From assembly GCF_016820245.1 (NCBI RefSeq), contig NZ_JAFCAR010000001.1, positions 434,001 through 498,000 on the forward strand: a DNA stretch of 64,000 nt, given 5' to 3'. A model generated the notes under the pieces. The model had not been told where the DNA came from. It did not search any database and saw only the letters and a program-made list of their open reading frames with translations. The position numbers and the translations under genes were made by a program. Shown in pieces: positions 24,518-33,851 of this stretch. The DNA comes from Jannaschia sp. Os4. GTDB taxonomy: Bacteria > Pseudomonadota > Alphaproteobacteria > Rhodobacterales > Rhodobacteraceae. Numbering within the stretch: position 1 is the first letter of the stretch; every line of letters starts with the position of its first letter.

Positions 24518-24842
24518 GCGGCGGGTCCTCCGGCCCGCGTGCTGGAACGGCGGGCGGCACATCGTTTCGGTCCGGGGGACGGTCCGGGCGACGCGAGTCG
24601 ACCGATCCCTCCCGCCCGACGTGATGGACGGCGCTTGGGGCGAATTTTGGGCGAGACCCATCGAAACATGCGCCGATCGCGCCACGCCGCCCCTGCGCGG
24701 CGGGCGACGAGGCGGACCCGGCGTCAACGGCGCCGCCTCTCAAATTCACCCGAACGGTCACAAAGCCGCCCGAAACCGCCGCCATCTGGGAAACGATCTC
24801 AACCGCCCCCGGACCGGGTGCCGCACCGCAGAAAGGACCGAC
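24518..24842. other. Divergent regulatory region of the polysaccharide locus
   Basis: A 325-base gene-free stretch between the ExoY-like gene and the ATPase gene, so it must hold promoters for both arms. Visible elements are a 9-base direct repeat CGGTCCGGG at 24568-24576 and 24580-24588 (12-base period) and a relatively A/T-rich patch at about 24735-24800. No promoter was clear enough to mark. Reading frames across it lack coding signs. Confidence 0.55.
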
Positions 24843-25751
24843 ATGGCCAGCCTCGACGTCTACGCCGCGCATTACGGCCTGTCCGACCGTCCCTTCTCGC
24901 TCGTGCCGGACCCGGCCTACCTCTACTGGTCGCCCGACCATGCCCGGGCGCACGCGGTCCTCGAGTACGGGGTCCTGACCTGCGCGCCCATCACGCTCGT
25001 GACCGGCGAGATCGGCGCGGGCAAGACGACCCTCATGCACCGGTTCCTCGACGAGGCGGGCGACGACCTGTGCGTCGGCCTGATGTCGAGCGCGTGGGAC
25101 GCGCACGAGGACCTGCTGCTCTGGGTGCTCACGGCGTTCGGCGAGGAGGTCGACACGACCCTCGGCCATGTCTGCGCGATGCGCGCGCTCCAAGCCTTCC
25201 TGATCGAGCGCTACGCGGCCGGCCAGCGCTGCGTCCTGATCGTGGACGAGGCGCAGAACCTCGGGCGCCGCGCCCTCGAGGAGCTGCGGATGCTCACCAA
25301 CATCAACGCGCGCCGCGACGAGCTGCTGCAGATCGTCCTGATCGGGCAGCCCGAGCTGCGCGATGCCGTGCGCGGGCCGGGCATGGAGCAGCTGGCGCAA
25401 CGCATCGCGGCGGCCGCCCACCTCAAGGCGATGGACGCCGCGACGACCGCCGGCTACGTCGCGCACCGCCTCGAGGTCGCGGGCGCCACCACGCCGATCT
25501 TCGACGAGGCGGCCTGCGTCATGGTGGCCGAGGCGACCGGCGGCATCCCCCGCCTCGTGAACCAGCTCTGCGAGCTGGCCTTGGTCTACGGGATGGCCGC
25601 CGAGGCCCCCGCGGGCGAGACGCCCCGCGTGACCGCCGCGACCGTCCGCGAGGTGCTGGACGACGGCCTGTTCTTCGCCGCGCGCCCGACGCCCGCCGCC
25701 GCGGTGGCCTCGGAGCCCGTGCCCGTTCCCCTCCGCCCCCGCGCTGTGTGA
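24843..25751 (+). CDS. ExeA-like AAA ATPase of polysaccharide locus
   Basis: 302 residues. P-loop GEIGAGKT at 55-62, Walker B VLIVDEAQ around 131-138 and a sensor region IGQPEL. The YGLSDRPFSLVPDP start is the hallmark of ExeA/GspA-type AAA_22 ATPases, and this form accompanies exosortase-linked EPS clusters (often called XrtA-associated ATPase). Likely a cytoplasmic or membrane-peripheral energy module for polymer assembly; the exact role is unproven. The ATG at 24843 follows a GAAAGGA site. It begins an operon of eight plus-strand genes running to 34786. Confidence 0.88.
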   Translation: MASLDVYAAHYGLSDRPFSLVPDPAYLYWSPDHARAHAVLEYGVLTCAPITLVTGEIGAGKTTLMHRFLDEAGDDLCVGLMSSAWDAHEDLLLWVLTAFGEEVDTTLGHVCAMRALQAFLIERYAAGQRCVLIVDEAQNLGRRALEELRMLTNINARRDELLQIVLIGQPELRDAVRGPGMEQLAQRIAAAAHLKAMDAATTAGYVAHRLEVAGATTPIFDEAACVMVAEATGGIPRLVNQLCELALVYGMAAEAPAGETPRVTAATVREVLDDGLFFAARPTPAAAVASEPVPVPLRPRAV

Positions 25752-25755
25752 CCTG

Positions 25756-27300
25756 ATGGATACGAGCTTCTACATCGGCATGTTCAAGGACCGGCTGCAC
25801 TGGTTCCTGCTCTGCGTCGCGGTGTTCACCGCCGCCGGGGTCGGCCTCGCCGTCAAGCTGCCGGCGACCTACCGCGCGGCCGCCGTGCTCGTGGTCGAGT
25901 CCGAGAAGATCCCCGACGAGCTGGCCGCGTCGACGGTCGAGACGGCCGCCGTCGAGACCTTGGAGATCATCGACCAGCGCATCCGCTCGCGCGAGGCGAT
26001 GCTCGACCTCGCCACGCGGATGCGCGTCTACGGCACCGCAACCGACACGCTCGCCGCCGACGCCATCGTGCGGGACATGCGCGACCGCATCACCTACGAC
26101 ATCGACGGCAGCGGGCGCGACGGCGTCCGCGCCACCCTGCTGACCGTCGCGTTCGACGACCCCCTCCCCGCCCGCGCCGCCGCCGTCGCCAACGAGCTCG
26201 TCACGCTCGTGCTGGCCGAGGACGTGCGGATGCGGACCACCGTGGCCCGGCAGACGCTGGAGTTCTTCGAGCAGGAAGTCGCGCGGCTCGACCAGGACCT
26301 GTCGCGGATGAACGCGCGCATCCTCACGTTCCGCGAGGAGAACCGCGACGCCCTGCCCGAGGGCGCGACGTTCCTGCGCGCCCGGCTGGACGAGGCGGAG
26401 GCGAACCTCGCCCTCCTCGAGGACCGCGCCGAGGCCGTCCGCCGCCAGCGCGAGCGCCAGCAGCGCCTGCACGACAGCCTGCGGACCATCGACGACACCG
26501 CGAGCCGCCCGGCCCAGACCCGCGAGGAGCGCATCCTCTCCGGGCTGCGCCGCCAGCGCGACGCCCTGCCGTCCGGCGACCCGCAGCGGGCCGAGTTCGA
26601 GGACCGGATCGAGTCGCTGTCGCGGCGCGTCAACTCCGAGCGGCTCGCCTCCGGGCGCGGCGGCGCGTTCGCGCGGACGATGGCGGACTACGACGCCGAG
26701 CTCGACGAGATCGCCGCCCAGACCGCCCGGCTCACGCAGGAGGTCGAGGCGGCCCGGGTCGCCCTCGCGGCGACGCCGGGCAACGCTCTGACCCTCGCCA
26801 CGCTCGAGCGGGACTACGACCTGCTGCGGTCCCAGTACACGCAGGCGGTCGAGGCCAAGTCGCTGGCCGAGACCGGCGACGCCATCGAGACGCTCTCCAA
26901 GGGCCAGCGCATCAGCGTCATCGAGCAGGCCGTCATCCCCGGCGCCCCGTTCAAGCCGAACCGCGTCCTGATCGCGGGCGGCGGCCTGTTCGCGGGCGTG
27001 TCGCTCGGGCTGATCCTCGTCGGGGGCCTGATCTTCATGCAGCGCGGCCTGCGCCGTCCGGACGACCTCGTGACGGCGCTTGGGATCACGCCGTTCGGGG
27101 TGCTCCCCTACATCTACACCGAGGCCGAGCTCGAGTCGCAGCGGCGCCAGCTGCGGATGGGGATCGGCGCGGCGGTCCTGTCGGTCCCGGTCGCGCTGGC
27201 GGCGGTGCACATGCTCGTCATCCCGCTCGACCTGCTCGTGGCGCTCGCCCTTCGGAAGCTCGAATCCCTGCCTGCGCTGATCGGCCTGCGGACCGACTGA
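25756..27300 (+). CDS. Wzz/GumC-type polysaccharide chain-length protein
   Basis: 514 residues. Inner-membrane polysaccharide co-polymerase that sets polymer length and couples to the tyrosine kinase. A first transmembrane helix lies at about 15-34; a long periplasmic region (35-400) is predicted coiled coil, notably 165-245 and 300-345; then helices near 405-428 and, unusually, another hydrophobic pair near 468-498. The proline-rich AVIPGAPFKPNR motif before the second helix is typical. It carries no kinase domain; the kinase is the next gene. Four bases separate it from the ATPase gene. Confidence 0.9.
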   Translation: MDTSFYIGMFKDRLHWFLLCVAVFTAAGVGLAVKLPATYRAAAVLVVESEKIPDELAASTVETAAVETLEIIDQRIRSREAMLDLATRMRVYGTATDTLAADAIVRDMRDRITYDIDGSGRDGVRATLLTVAFDDPLPARAAAVANELVTLVLAEDVRMRTTVARQTLEFFEQEVARLDQDLSRMNARILTFREENRDALPEGATFLRARLDEAEANLALLEDRAEAVRRQRERQQRLHDSLRTIDDTASRPAQTREERILSGLRRQRDALPSGDPQRAEFEDRIESLSRRVNSERLASGRGGAFARTMADYDAELDEIAAQTARLTQEVEAARVALAATPGNALTLATLERDYDLLRSQYTQAVEAKSLAETGDAIETLSKGQRISVIEQAVIPGAPFKPNRVLIAGGGLFAGVSLGLILVGGLIFMQRGLRRPDDLVTALGITPFGVLPYIYTEAELESQRRQLRMGIGAAVLSVPVALAAVHMLVIPLDLLVALALRKLESLPALIGLRTD

Positions 27301-27312
27301 GAGGACATGCCA

Positions 27313-28227
27313 ATGGACCACGTCAACAAGGCCATCGCCGAGGCCCGCGCCGCCCGCCGCGCCGCCGCCCCCGAGGCGCCCGCGCCCCAAGCGCCCGTCT
27401 CCCTGCTGCGGAAGGCGGGCATCGCGCGCCCCGCGCCGCCCGCCGCGCCGAAGGCCGAGGCCGCCCCCCGGCCCGCCTCGTCGGCGGTGACGCGCGACGC
27501 CGCATGGGCGGCCCTGCCCGACTTCCGGCCCGACCCCGAGCTCTTGGAGCACCACCGCGTGCTCACGCAGCACAGCCGCCACGAGGGCGCGCCCTTCGAC
27601 GTGATGCGGACCAAGCTGCTCAAGCAGATGCGCGACCGGGGCTGGACCCGGCTGGCGATCACGTCGCCCACGCCGTCCTGCGGCAAGTCCACGGTCAGCG
27701 CCAACCTCGCCTTCTCGTTCTCGCGTCAGACGGAGACGCGGGCGATCCTGTGCGAGATGGACTTCCGCCGCCCGTCGATGGCGCGCCTCCTCGGCATGAA
27801 GCGGCGGCAGAGCATCTCCCGCGTGCTCAAGGAGCGCGCGGCGTTCGAGGAGCACGCGGTCCGCTACGGCGACAACCTCCTGATCGCGACCAACGCGGGC
27901 CCGGTCCGCAACCCGGCCGAGCTGATGCACTCCACCTCCGCCGTCTCCGCGCTCCGGCGGATCGAGGAGACCTACGCGCCCGACGTGATGATCTTCGACA
28001 TGCCGCCGATGCTGGTAGCGGACGACACCATCGCCTTCGCGCCGCATGTCGACGCGGTGCTGCTGATCGCCGCCGCCGAGGCGACGACCGCGCGCGAGAT
28101 CGACCTGTGCGAGAAGGATCTCGCGGACCGCACCAACGTGATGGGCGTCATCCTCAACAAGTGCAGCCATCCGGGCCAGGACTACGGCTACGGGTACGGC
28201 TACGGCTACGAGCCCTCGGCGGCCTGA
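27313..28227 (+). CDS. Bacterial tyrosine kinase (CpsD/CapB-like autokinase)
   Basis: 304 residues. Cytoplasmic BY-kinase partner of the Wzz protein. After an Ala/Pro-rich N-terminus (1-60), it has Walker A SPTPSCGKST (118-127), Walker A' CEMDFRR (147-153) and Walker B MIFDMPP. The C-terminus is a tyrosine cluster with five Tyr alternating with Gly, the expected autophosphorylation tail. ATG 27313 is preferred over 27307 because GAGG is 8 bases from the former and only 2 from the latter. Phosphorylation of the tail would tune polymer length and export. Confidence 0.9.
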   Translation: MDHVNKAIAEARAARRAAAPEAPAPQAPVSLLRKAGIARPAPPAAPKAEAAPRPASSAVTRDAAWAALPDFRPDPELLEHHRVLTQHSRHEGAPFDVMRTKLLKQMRDRGWTRLAITSPTPSCGKSTVSANLAFSFSRQTETRAILCEMDFRRPSMARLLGMKRRQSISRVLKERAAFEEHAVRYGDNLLIATNAGPVRNPAELMHSTSAVSALRRIEETYAPDVMIFDMPPMLVADDTIAFAPHVDAVLLIAAAEATTAREIDLCEKDLADRTNVMGVILNKCSHPGQDYGYGYGYGYEPSAA

Positions 28228-28231
28228 CCCC

Positions 28232-29131
28232 ATGCGCCTCGCCGTCGTCATCCCCCATCTCGACCAGCCCGCCGACCTCGCGCGCGGGCTGGCGGCGCTG
28301 TTCGCGCGGAGCGACGGCCCGGACGAGGTGATCGTGGTCGACAACGGCTCCGCCGCGCTTCCCGTGGACGTGGTCGCGGCGCATCCCCGTGCCCGCCTGA
28401 TCTCCGAGCCGACCCCGGGCCCCGGCCCCGCGCGCAACGCAGGCATCGCGGCGACCGGCGCGGACCTGCTGGCCTTCCTCGACGCAGACTGCCTGCCCCG
28501 CCCCGGCTGGGCGGGCGCCCTGCGCGCGGCGTTCGCGGACGGGTTCGACGGCATCCTCGGCGGCGACGTCCGCGTCGAGCCCGCCGATCCGCGCCGCCCC
28601 ACGCCGGTCGAGGCCTACGAGGCCGTGTTCGCCTTCCGCATGGACCGCTACGTGGCGCGCCAAGGCTTCACCGGGGCGGGCAACATGGCCGTGCGCGCCC
28701 GGACCGCGCGCCGCATCGGCCCCTTCGCGGGGCTGGGCGTGGCGGAGGACCGCGACTGGGGCCACCGCGCGCGGGCGATGGGGATCGAGACCCGCTTCGA
28801 CCCCGCGATGGCCGTCACGCACCCCGCGCGCCCCTCGCTCGGAGAACTGCGCCGCAAGTGGGACCGCCACGTCGCCCACGACCGGGCCCGGGTGGTGACG
28901 CCCGGCGCGCGCCTGCGCTGGGTGGCGAAGGCCGCCGCCCTGCCCCTCTCCCCCCTCGCCGCCCTTCCCGAGATCGCGACGACCGACCGCCTCGACGGCC
29001 CCCGCGCCCGCGCGGCGGCGCTGGCGGGCTGCACCGCGATCCGCTGGCACCGCGCCCGCCGCATGGCGTCCCTCGCCCTCGGCGGCGATCCGGTCGCCCT
29101 CGCCGCGCGCTGGCGCGAGGCGGCGGCGTGA
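28232..29131 (+). CDS. Glycosyltransferase family 2
   Basis: 299 residues, GT-A fold. The N-terminal VVIPHLDQPADL is followed by EVIVVDNGS (nucleotide binding), a GPGPARNAGI loop and the metal-binding FLDADCLP (DxD) near residue 83. A GNMAVRA and AEDRDWGHRA (ED) acceptor-site motif follows. The C-terminal stretch (about 225-299) includes a moderately hydrophobic helix that may sit on the membrane. Adds one sugar to the lipid-linked repeat unit; donor unknown. Its stop overlaps the flippase GTG start. Confidence 0.88.
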   Translation: MRLAVVIPHLDQPADLARGLAALFARSDGPDEVIVVDNGSAALPVDVVAAHPRARLISEPTPGPGPARNAGIAATGADLLAFLDADCLPRPGWAGALRAAFADGFDGILGGDVRVEPADPRRPTPVEAYEAVFAFRMDRYVARQGFTGAGNMAVRARTARRIGPFAGLGVAEDRDWGHRARAMGIETRFDPAMAVTHPARPSLGELRRKWDRHVAHDRARVVTPGARLRWVAKAAALPLSPLAALPEIATTDRLDGPRARAAALAGCTAIRWHRARRMASLALGGDPVALAARWREAAA

Positions 29132-30561
29132 GCGCGGCGGCGGACACCGGCCTGCGCGGACGCCTGCTGCGAGGCGGCGCCCTGCTCACCGCGAGCAACG
29201 TCGCCGCCTCCGCGCTGATGCTCGCGCGCAACCTCGCGGTCGCGGCGCTGCTGCCGATCGAGGACTACGGCACGGCGGCCGCGCTCGTCCTGGTCATCAC
29301 CGTGGCCGAGACGCTGACCTCGCTGGGGCTGGACCGGCAGATGGTCCAGTCCCGCGACGGCGACCGCCCGGAGACGCAGGCGGCGCTGCACGGCGCGCAA
29401 CTGCTGCGCGGCCTCCTCGTGGCGGTGGCCATGCTCGCGACGGCGGGACCGGTGTCGCGCCTCTTCGGCATCCCCGAGGTGGCATGGGGATTCGCCGCCC
29501 TGTCGCTCGTCGCGCTCGTCCACGGGGTCGCGCATCTCGACCTCCACCGGCAGGCCCGCGCGATGCGCTTCGGGCCGCAGGCCGCGCACCTCGCCCTCCA
29601 GCCCGTCGTCTCGCTGGCCGCCGCATGGCCGCTCGCGTGGTGGCTGGGCGACTGGCGCGCGATGCTGGGCGTGATGCTGGTGCACGCGGCCACCGGCACG
29701 CTGGCCTCGCACGCCGTGGCCGAGCGCCGGTGGCGCGTCTCGTTCGATCTCGACAGGCTGCGCGGCGTCCTCGCATTCGGCGCGCCCCTGCTCGGCGGCT
29801 CGCTGATGGCGCTGGCGACGATGCAGGCGGACCGCTTCGCGGTGACGACATGGTTCGACATGGCCACGACCGGGGCCTTCGCGATGGCCCTCACGCTCAC
29901 GCTGACGCCCGCGCTGGTCCTGTTCCGCGCGGCCTCGACCCTCGCGCTGCCGCTGCTCTCGGCTCCCGATCGCGCGACCTCCGAGGGCGCCGCCGCCTTC
30001 GACGCCCGCGCGACGGGCGGCATGGCCCTGATGCTGCCGGTCGCCGCGCTCTACGCCGCTCTGCTGCCGCCGGTCCTCGGGCCGCTGGTGACCGCGCTCC
30101 TCGGCCCGGAATTCGCGCCCGCGCGGGACCTGATGCCCCTGCTCGCGGCGGCGACGGCGGTGATGCTGTGGCGCACCGCGCCGAGCACGATCGCCACGAG
30201 CCAAGGCCGCACCGGCCTCCTGATGGTCGCGGGCCTGCCCCGCGCCGCCGCCGCCGGGCTGGGCATGGCGCTGCTGCACGGCGGCGCGCCCCTCGAGGCG
30301 CTGCTCGTCTGCGGGCTGATAGGCGAGGCGGCGGTGGCCGTCCTGCTGGTCGGCCTCCTGCGCCGGGAGGTGCCGCTCGTGCTTCGACCGCTGCTCCTGC
30401 CCGGCCTCGCCGCCTCCCTCTCCATCGGGGCCGCCGCCCTCGGCGCCACCGGCCCCGCGGCGCTCCTCGCGCTCGCGGCGGTCGCGACGCTGCGCGTCCC
30501 CGGCCTCCGCCTTCCGTTCACCCGGCGCCGCGCGCCGCAACCCGTGGGGATGCCCGCATGA
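29128..30561 (+). CDS. Oligosaccharide flippase (Wzx/MOP superfamily)
   Basis: 477 residues with about 12-14 hydrophobic helices and little else, typical of the polysaccharide transporter family that flips undecaprenyl-linked repeat units across the inner membrane. N-terminal RGGALLTASNVAASALMLARNLAVAALLP is the characteristic first helix with a G-rich start. The GTG start overlaps the previous stop codon (GTGA), and the stop codon overlaps the next ATG (ATGA). With a polymerase-like gene and Wzz in the same operon it indicates a Wzx/Wzy-type assembly route. Confidence 0.88.
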   Translation: MSAAADTGLRGRLLRGGALLTASNVAASALMLARNLAVAALLPIEDYGTAAALVLVITVAETLTSLGLDRQMVQSRDGDRPETQAALHGAQLLRGLLVAVAMLATAGPVSRLFGIPEVAWGFAALSLVALVHGVAHLDLHRQARAMRFGPQAAHLALQPVVSLAAAWPLAWWLGDWRAMLGVMLVHAATGTLASHAVAERRWRVSFDLDRLRGVLAFGAPLLGGSLMALATMQADRFAVTTWFDMATTGAFAMALTLTLTPALVLFRAASTLALPLLSAPDRATSEGAAAFDARATGGMALMLPVAALYAALLPPVLGPLVTALLGPEFAPARDLMPLLAAATAVMLWRTAPSTIATSQGRTGLLMVAGLPRAAAAGLGMALLHGGAPLEALLVCGLIGEAAVAVLLVGLLRREVPLVLRPLLLPGLAASLSIGAAALGATGPAALLALAAVATLRVPGLRLPFTRRRAPQPVGMPA

Positions 30562-32315
30562 AGTCGCACACCCTCCTCTACCTGCCCCTCGTGGCGGTGA
30601 TCGCCGGCGTGGCCGGCTACGTCGGCGGACGCGAGGGCGGCGGCCCGCTGACCATCGGCGCGCCGCAGGACACGATGTACGACGCGGGCGCCGCGCAGGC
30701 CCGGCCCGGCGCCGCCCCGGGCGCCGACCTGGAGGCGGGCGACGTCCTCGCCCTCAAGCCGGGCACGCATCCGCCGCTCGCGCTCTCGGGGCTGCGGGGG
30801 ACCGGCGAGGCCCCGATCCTCGTGACCTCCGCCGACCCCGACCGGCCCGCCGTGCTGGACGGCCTCTCCCTCCGCGACAGCCAGCACGTCCGGGTCGAAG
30901 GCGTCGCGCTGCGGCCCGCGGGCGGGCGCGGCGCGGTGGTGGTCGCCGCCTCGGGCCACGTCTCGCTCGTGGACCTGTCCATCGCGGGCGCGCCGGGCGA
31001 GGGCACGGTCGGCGTCGACGTGCGCCGCTCGGTGGCGGTGACGCTGGAGGACTCGGACATCGAGGGCTTCGCCACGGCCGTCGCCTTCGACGGCACCGAC
31101 GGCGCGGTGCTGCGCGCGAACCACATCGGCGGGGCCACCGGCGCGGTGGTGACCGTCCGGGACGGCGCATGGGTCACCGTCGAGGACAACCGCCTCGACG
31201 CGGGCGGCCACGACGCGGAGGATCGCCCCTCGATCCAGCTCGTCGGGCAGGCCGGCGCCGACGGCGCGCCGGGGCTGACCGACGCGACCGTGGCGGGCAA
31301 CACCTTGGGCGGGTCCGAGGCCCGGCCCGCGCGCATCGTCGCCACCGGCGCGCTGCGCGACGTCTCGTTCGAGGGGAACCGGCTGGAGCATCCCGCCCGG
31401 CAGGCCATCGTCGTCGGCGCGGCCGACGGGGTGGTGATGCGGGCGAACGCGCTGATCGGCGGGCCGGAGGCCGAGCGCGCGGAGATCGTCGTGGCCTCCG
31501 CCGCCACCCGGGTCGAGCGCGCCGGCAACGTCGCGCGCGGCGCGTCCGGCGAGGCGCGCGCCCTCGACGTCGATCGCGCCCTGGCCGAGGCCGAGGCGGG
31601 CGCCGCGCTCGCGTGGTCGGAGCGGCTCGACCTCAACGAGCACGTCCCCGACCTGACCGATCAAACGCCCATCATCGGCGGGACGTCCTTCGTGGCCCCC
31701 CGCTACGGCTGGGAGCAGGCGCCGTTGCAGGCCGGCACGACCCGCTTCGACCTGCCGCGCCGGATGCGCTTCGACGCCGCCACGGGCGAGATGCTGACCT
31801 ACGACGCCGTCGGCGACCCCGACCACGTCGAGACGCTCGGGCGGCATCTGGGCCGCATCGGCGACGGGCGCGACGGGTTCGACGTCCCGCGCGAGTTCGT
31901 CCGCAGCTTCTTCGACGCGGAGGCCTTCATTTTCGACATCCGCCTGCGCGCGGTACCGGACCGCTCGGCGTGGGGTCAGTTCATGCGGATCCACATGAGC
32001 ATGGAGATGGGCGTGACCGACCAAGGGCACCTGACGGTCAGCCTCGGGACGATCGACGCGCGCCCGGTCACGCTGAAGGTGAAGGACGCGAACCTGCTCG
32101 ACGGGGGCTGGCACGACGTCCGGGTCGGCTACGACGCCCGCTCCGGGGAGGTCTGGGCCGAGGTCGACGGCGGCGCCCGCGCCCGCGCGTCGACGCGCGG
32201 ACGGACCCGCCCACCCGAGCACTGGAGCCTGCACGTCGGCAACCCGTTCGGCGACCGCAAGGAGATGGACGGCGAGGTGTCCCTGATCCAGCTCTCGGCG
32301 ATCGGGGCGAACTGA
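30558..32315 (+). CDS. Parallel beta-helix protein with C-terminal lectin/lyase-like domain
   Basis: 585 residues. The N-terminal hydrophobic segment (about 5-24) acts as signal anchor or signal peptide. Residues about 60-350 are a right-handed parallel beta-helix of repeated short strands with recurrent V-x-V and N-x-L turns (for example VRVEGVALRP, VTVEDNRLDAGG, VSFEGNRLEHP). Residues about 385-585 form a separate beta-rich domain resembling concanavalin-like polysaccharide lyases or binding modules (FIFDIRLRAVPDRSAWGQFMRIHM). Probably acts on or binds the polymer in the periplasm or at the surface, like AlgG/ExoP-associated epimerases or lyases; catalytic residues cannot be assigned. Coupled to the flippase by ATGA. 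Confidence 0.72.
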   Translation: MKSHTLLYLPLVAVIAGVAGYVGGREGGGPLTIGAPQDTMYDAGAAQARPGAAPGADLEAGDVLALKPGTHPPLALSGLRGTGEAPILVTSADPDRPAVLDGLSLRDSQHVRVEGVALRPAGGRGAVVVAASGHVSLVDLSIAGAPGEGTVGVDVRRSVAVTLEDSDIEGFATAVAFDGTDGAVLRANHIGGATGAVVTVRDGAWVTVEDNRLDAGGHDAEDRPSIQLVGQAGADGAPGLTDATVAGNTLGGSEARPARIVATGALRDVSFEGNRLEHPARQAIVVGAADGVVMRANALIGGPEAERAEIVVASAATRVERAGNVARGASGEARALDVDRALAEAEAGAALAWSERLDLNEHVPDLTDQTPIIGGTSFVAPRYGWEQAPLQAGTTRFDLPRRMRFDAATGEMLTYDAVGDPDHVETLGRHLGRIGDGRDGFDVPREFVRSFFDAEAFIFDIRLRAVPDRSAWGQFMRIHMSMEMGVTDQGHLTVSLGTIDARPVTLKVKDANLLDGGWHDVRVGYDARSGEVWAEVDGGARARASTRGRTRPPEHWSLHVGNPFGDRKEMDGEVSLIQLSAIGAN

Positions 32316-32318
32316 CGG

Positions 32319-33851
32319 ATGGCGGCGGGGGCGGCCATGATCGGGACGGCGGGACCCGAGGGCGCGATGCCGCGCCTCCGGGCCGGCGCGTTCCCCCGCC
32401 CCGCCACGGCGACGGCCTCGGGCGGGCGCGTCCTCACGTGGGTGACGGCGGCGTACTTCGCCGCCGTGCTCCTTCCGCTCACCGTCTCCCTCGGAGGGCT
32501 CTCGCTCACCGGGGTCCGGATCCTCCTGCTGGCGGTGACGCTGCCCCTCTTCGTGCAGCTCGTGACGGGGCGCTACGGTCGGCTGATCGCGACGGACTGG
32601 CTGCTGCTGGCGCATGTCGCGGTGATGGGCGTCACGCTGATGTTCACGTCGCCCGAGCTCGCGGTGACGCAGGCCGGCTCGCTCGGGATCGAGATCTACG
32701 GCAGCTACCTGCTCGGACGCGCATGGGTGCGCACGCCCGACGAGTTCGCCCGCCTCGCCCGCTGGGTCGTGGCCTTGGTCCTGCTGGCGCTGCCCTTCGC
32801 GGTCGTCGAGACGATGACGGGCCGTCCGCTCCTGCTCGAGATCCTGCGCGCCGTTCCGGGCACGTCGACGAACGAGACCGTCGACGCGGGCCAGCGCATC
32901 GGCCTGAACCGCGTGCAGCTGACCTTCCCGCACCCGATCCACTTCGGCGTCTTCTGCGCCACCAGCTTCCCGCTCGCGATGGTGGCGATGCGCGCGCGGA
33001 TGCGCCGCATCCGGCGCCTCGCCATCGGCGCGCTCTGCGCGGCGACGGCGCTCCTGTCGCTGAGCTCCGGAGGGCTGCTGGCCATCGCGTTCCAGATCGC
33101 GCTGATCGGCTGGGCCACCCTGACCCGCGCGGTCCCGGCGCGCTGGCGCGTGCTCGTGGGGCTCGCCGTGATCGCCTACGTCGCGGTGGACCTCGCCTCG
33201 AACCGCTCCCCGATCCAGGTCTTCATGACCTATGCGACCTTCTCGCCCCACACGGCCTACTGGCGCGCCCTGATCTTCGAGCACGGGCTGCAGAACGTCT
33301 GGAACAGCCCTTGGGTCGGGATCGGGTTCAACGACTGGGAACGGCCGGGCTGGATGCACACCGACTCGGTGGACAACTACTGGCTGCTCCTCGCGATGCG
33401 GCACGGGGTGTTCGGCTTCCTGACGATGGCCGCCGCGTGGATCCTGCTGATCGCGCGCGCGGCGGGGCGCCCCCTGCCCGCCGGGGGCGAGGTGCGGATG
33501 CAGCGGCTCGGCTACGTGTTCGTCATGCTGGGCCTGATCTTCTCGTTCGCGACGGTCCACGCGTGGAACAGCATCCACGCCTTCGCCTTCCTGCTGCTCG
33601 GGGCAGGCGCGTGGTTCGGCACCGCGCCGGACGCGCTGCTCGAGGACGGTCGCGGCGCCCCCCCGGCCGGGCCTGCGGGGCCGCCGCGCCTGCCCGGAGC
33701 GACGCGCGCGGTCGAGCCGCCCCGCCATGTCCCCACGCCCGCGCCAGACCCCGTACCCGCCCCGAGACCCGCGCGCGCGGACGCCGCGGGGTCGCCCCGC
33801 GCGGAGGCGCGCCACAGCCGCTTCGCCCCCGTCCACCGGAGGAGGACGTGA
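32319..33851 (+). CDS. O-antigen polymerase/ligase-like membrane protein
   Basis: 510 residues with about ten hydrophobic helices between residues 40 and 430 and a large periplasmic loop carrying the NSPWVGIGFNDW and HTDSVDNYWLLLAMRHGVFG segments typical of Wzy_C/O-antigen ligase proteins. Likely polymerises flipped repeat units. The last about 80 residues are Pro/Ala/Arg-rich and probably disordered, longer than usual. The ATG at 32319 lies 3 bases after the previous stop; an ATG at 32337 is also possible. The stop overlaps the following GTG. Confidence 0.82.
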   Translation: MAAGAAMIGTAGPEGAMPRLRAGAFPRPATATASGGRVLTWVTAAYFAAVLLPLTVSLGGLSLTGVRILLLAVTLPLFVQLVTGRYGRLIATDWLLLAHVAVMGVTLMFTSPELAVTQAGSLGIEIYGSYLLGRAWVRTPDEFARLARWVVALVLLALPFAVVETMTGRPLLLEILRAVPGTSTNETVDAGQRIGLNRVQLTFPHPIHFGVFCATSFPLAMVAMRARMRRIRRLAIGALCAATALLSLSSGGLLAIAFQIALIGWATLTRAVPARWRVLVGLAVIAYVAVDLASNRSPIQVFMTYATFSPHTAYWRALIFEHGLQNVWNSPWVGIGFNDWERPGWMHTDSVDNYWLLLAMRHGVFGFLTMAAAWILLIARAAGRPLPAGGEVRMQRLGYVFVMLGLIFSFATVHAWNSIHAFAFLLLGAGAWFGTAPDALLEDGRGAPPAGPAGPPRLPGATRAVEPPRHVPTPAPDPVPAPRPARADAAGSPRAEARHSRFAPVHRRRT

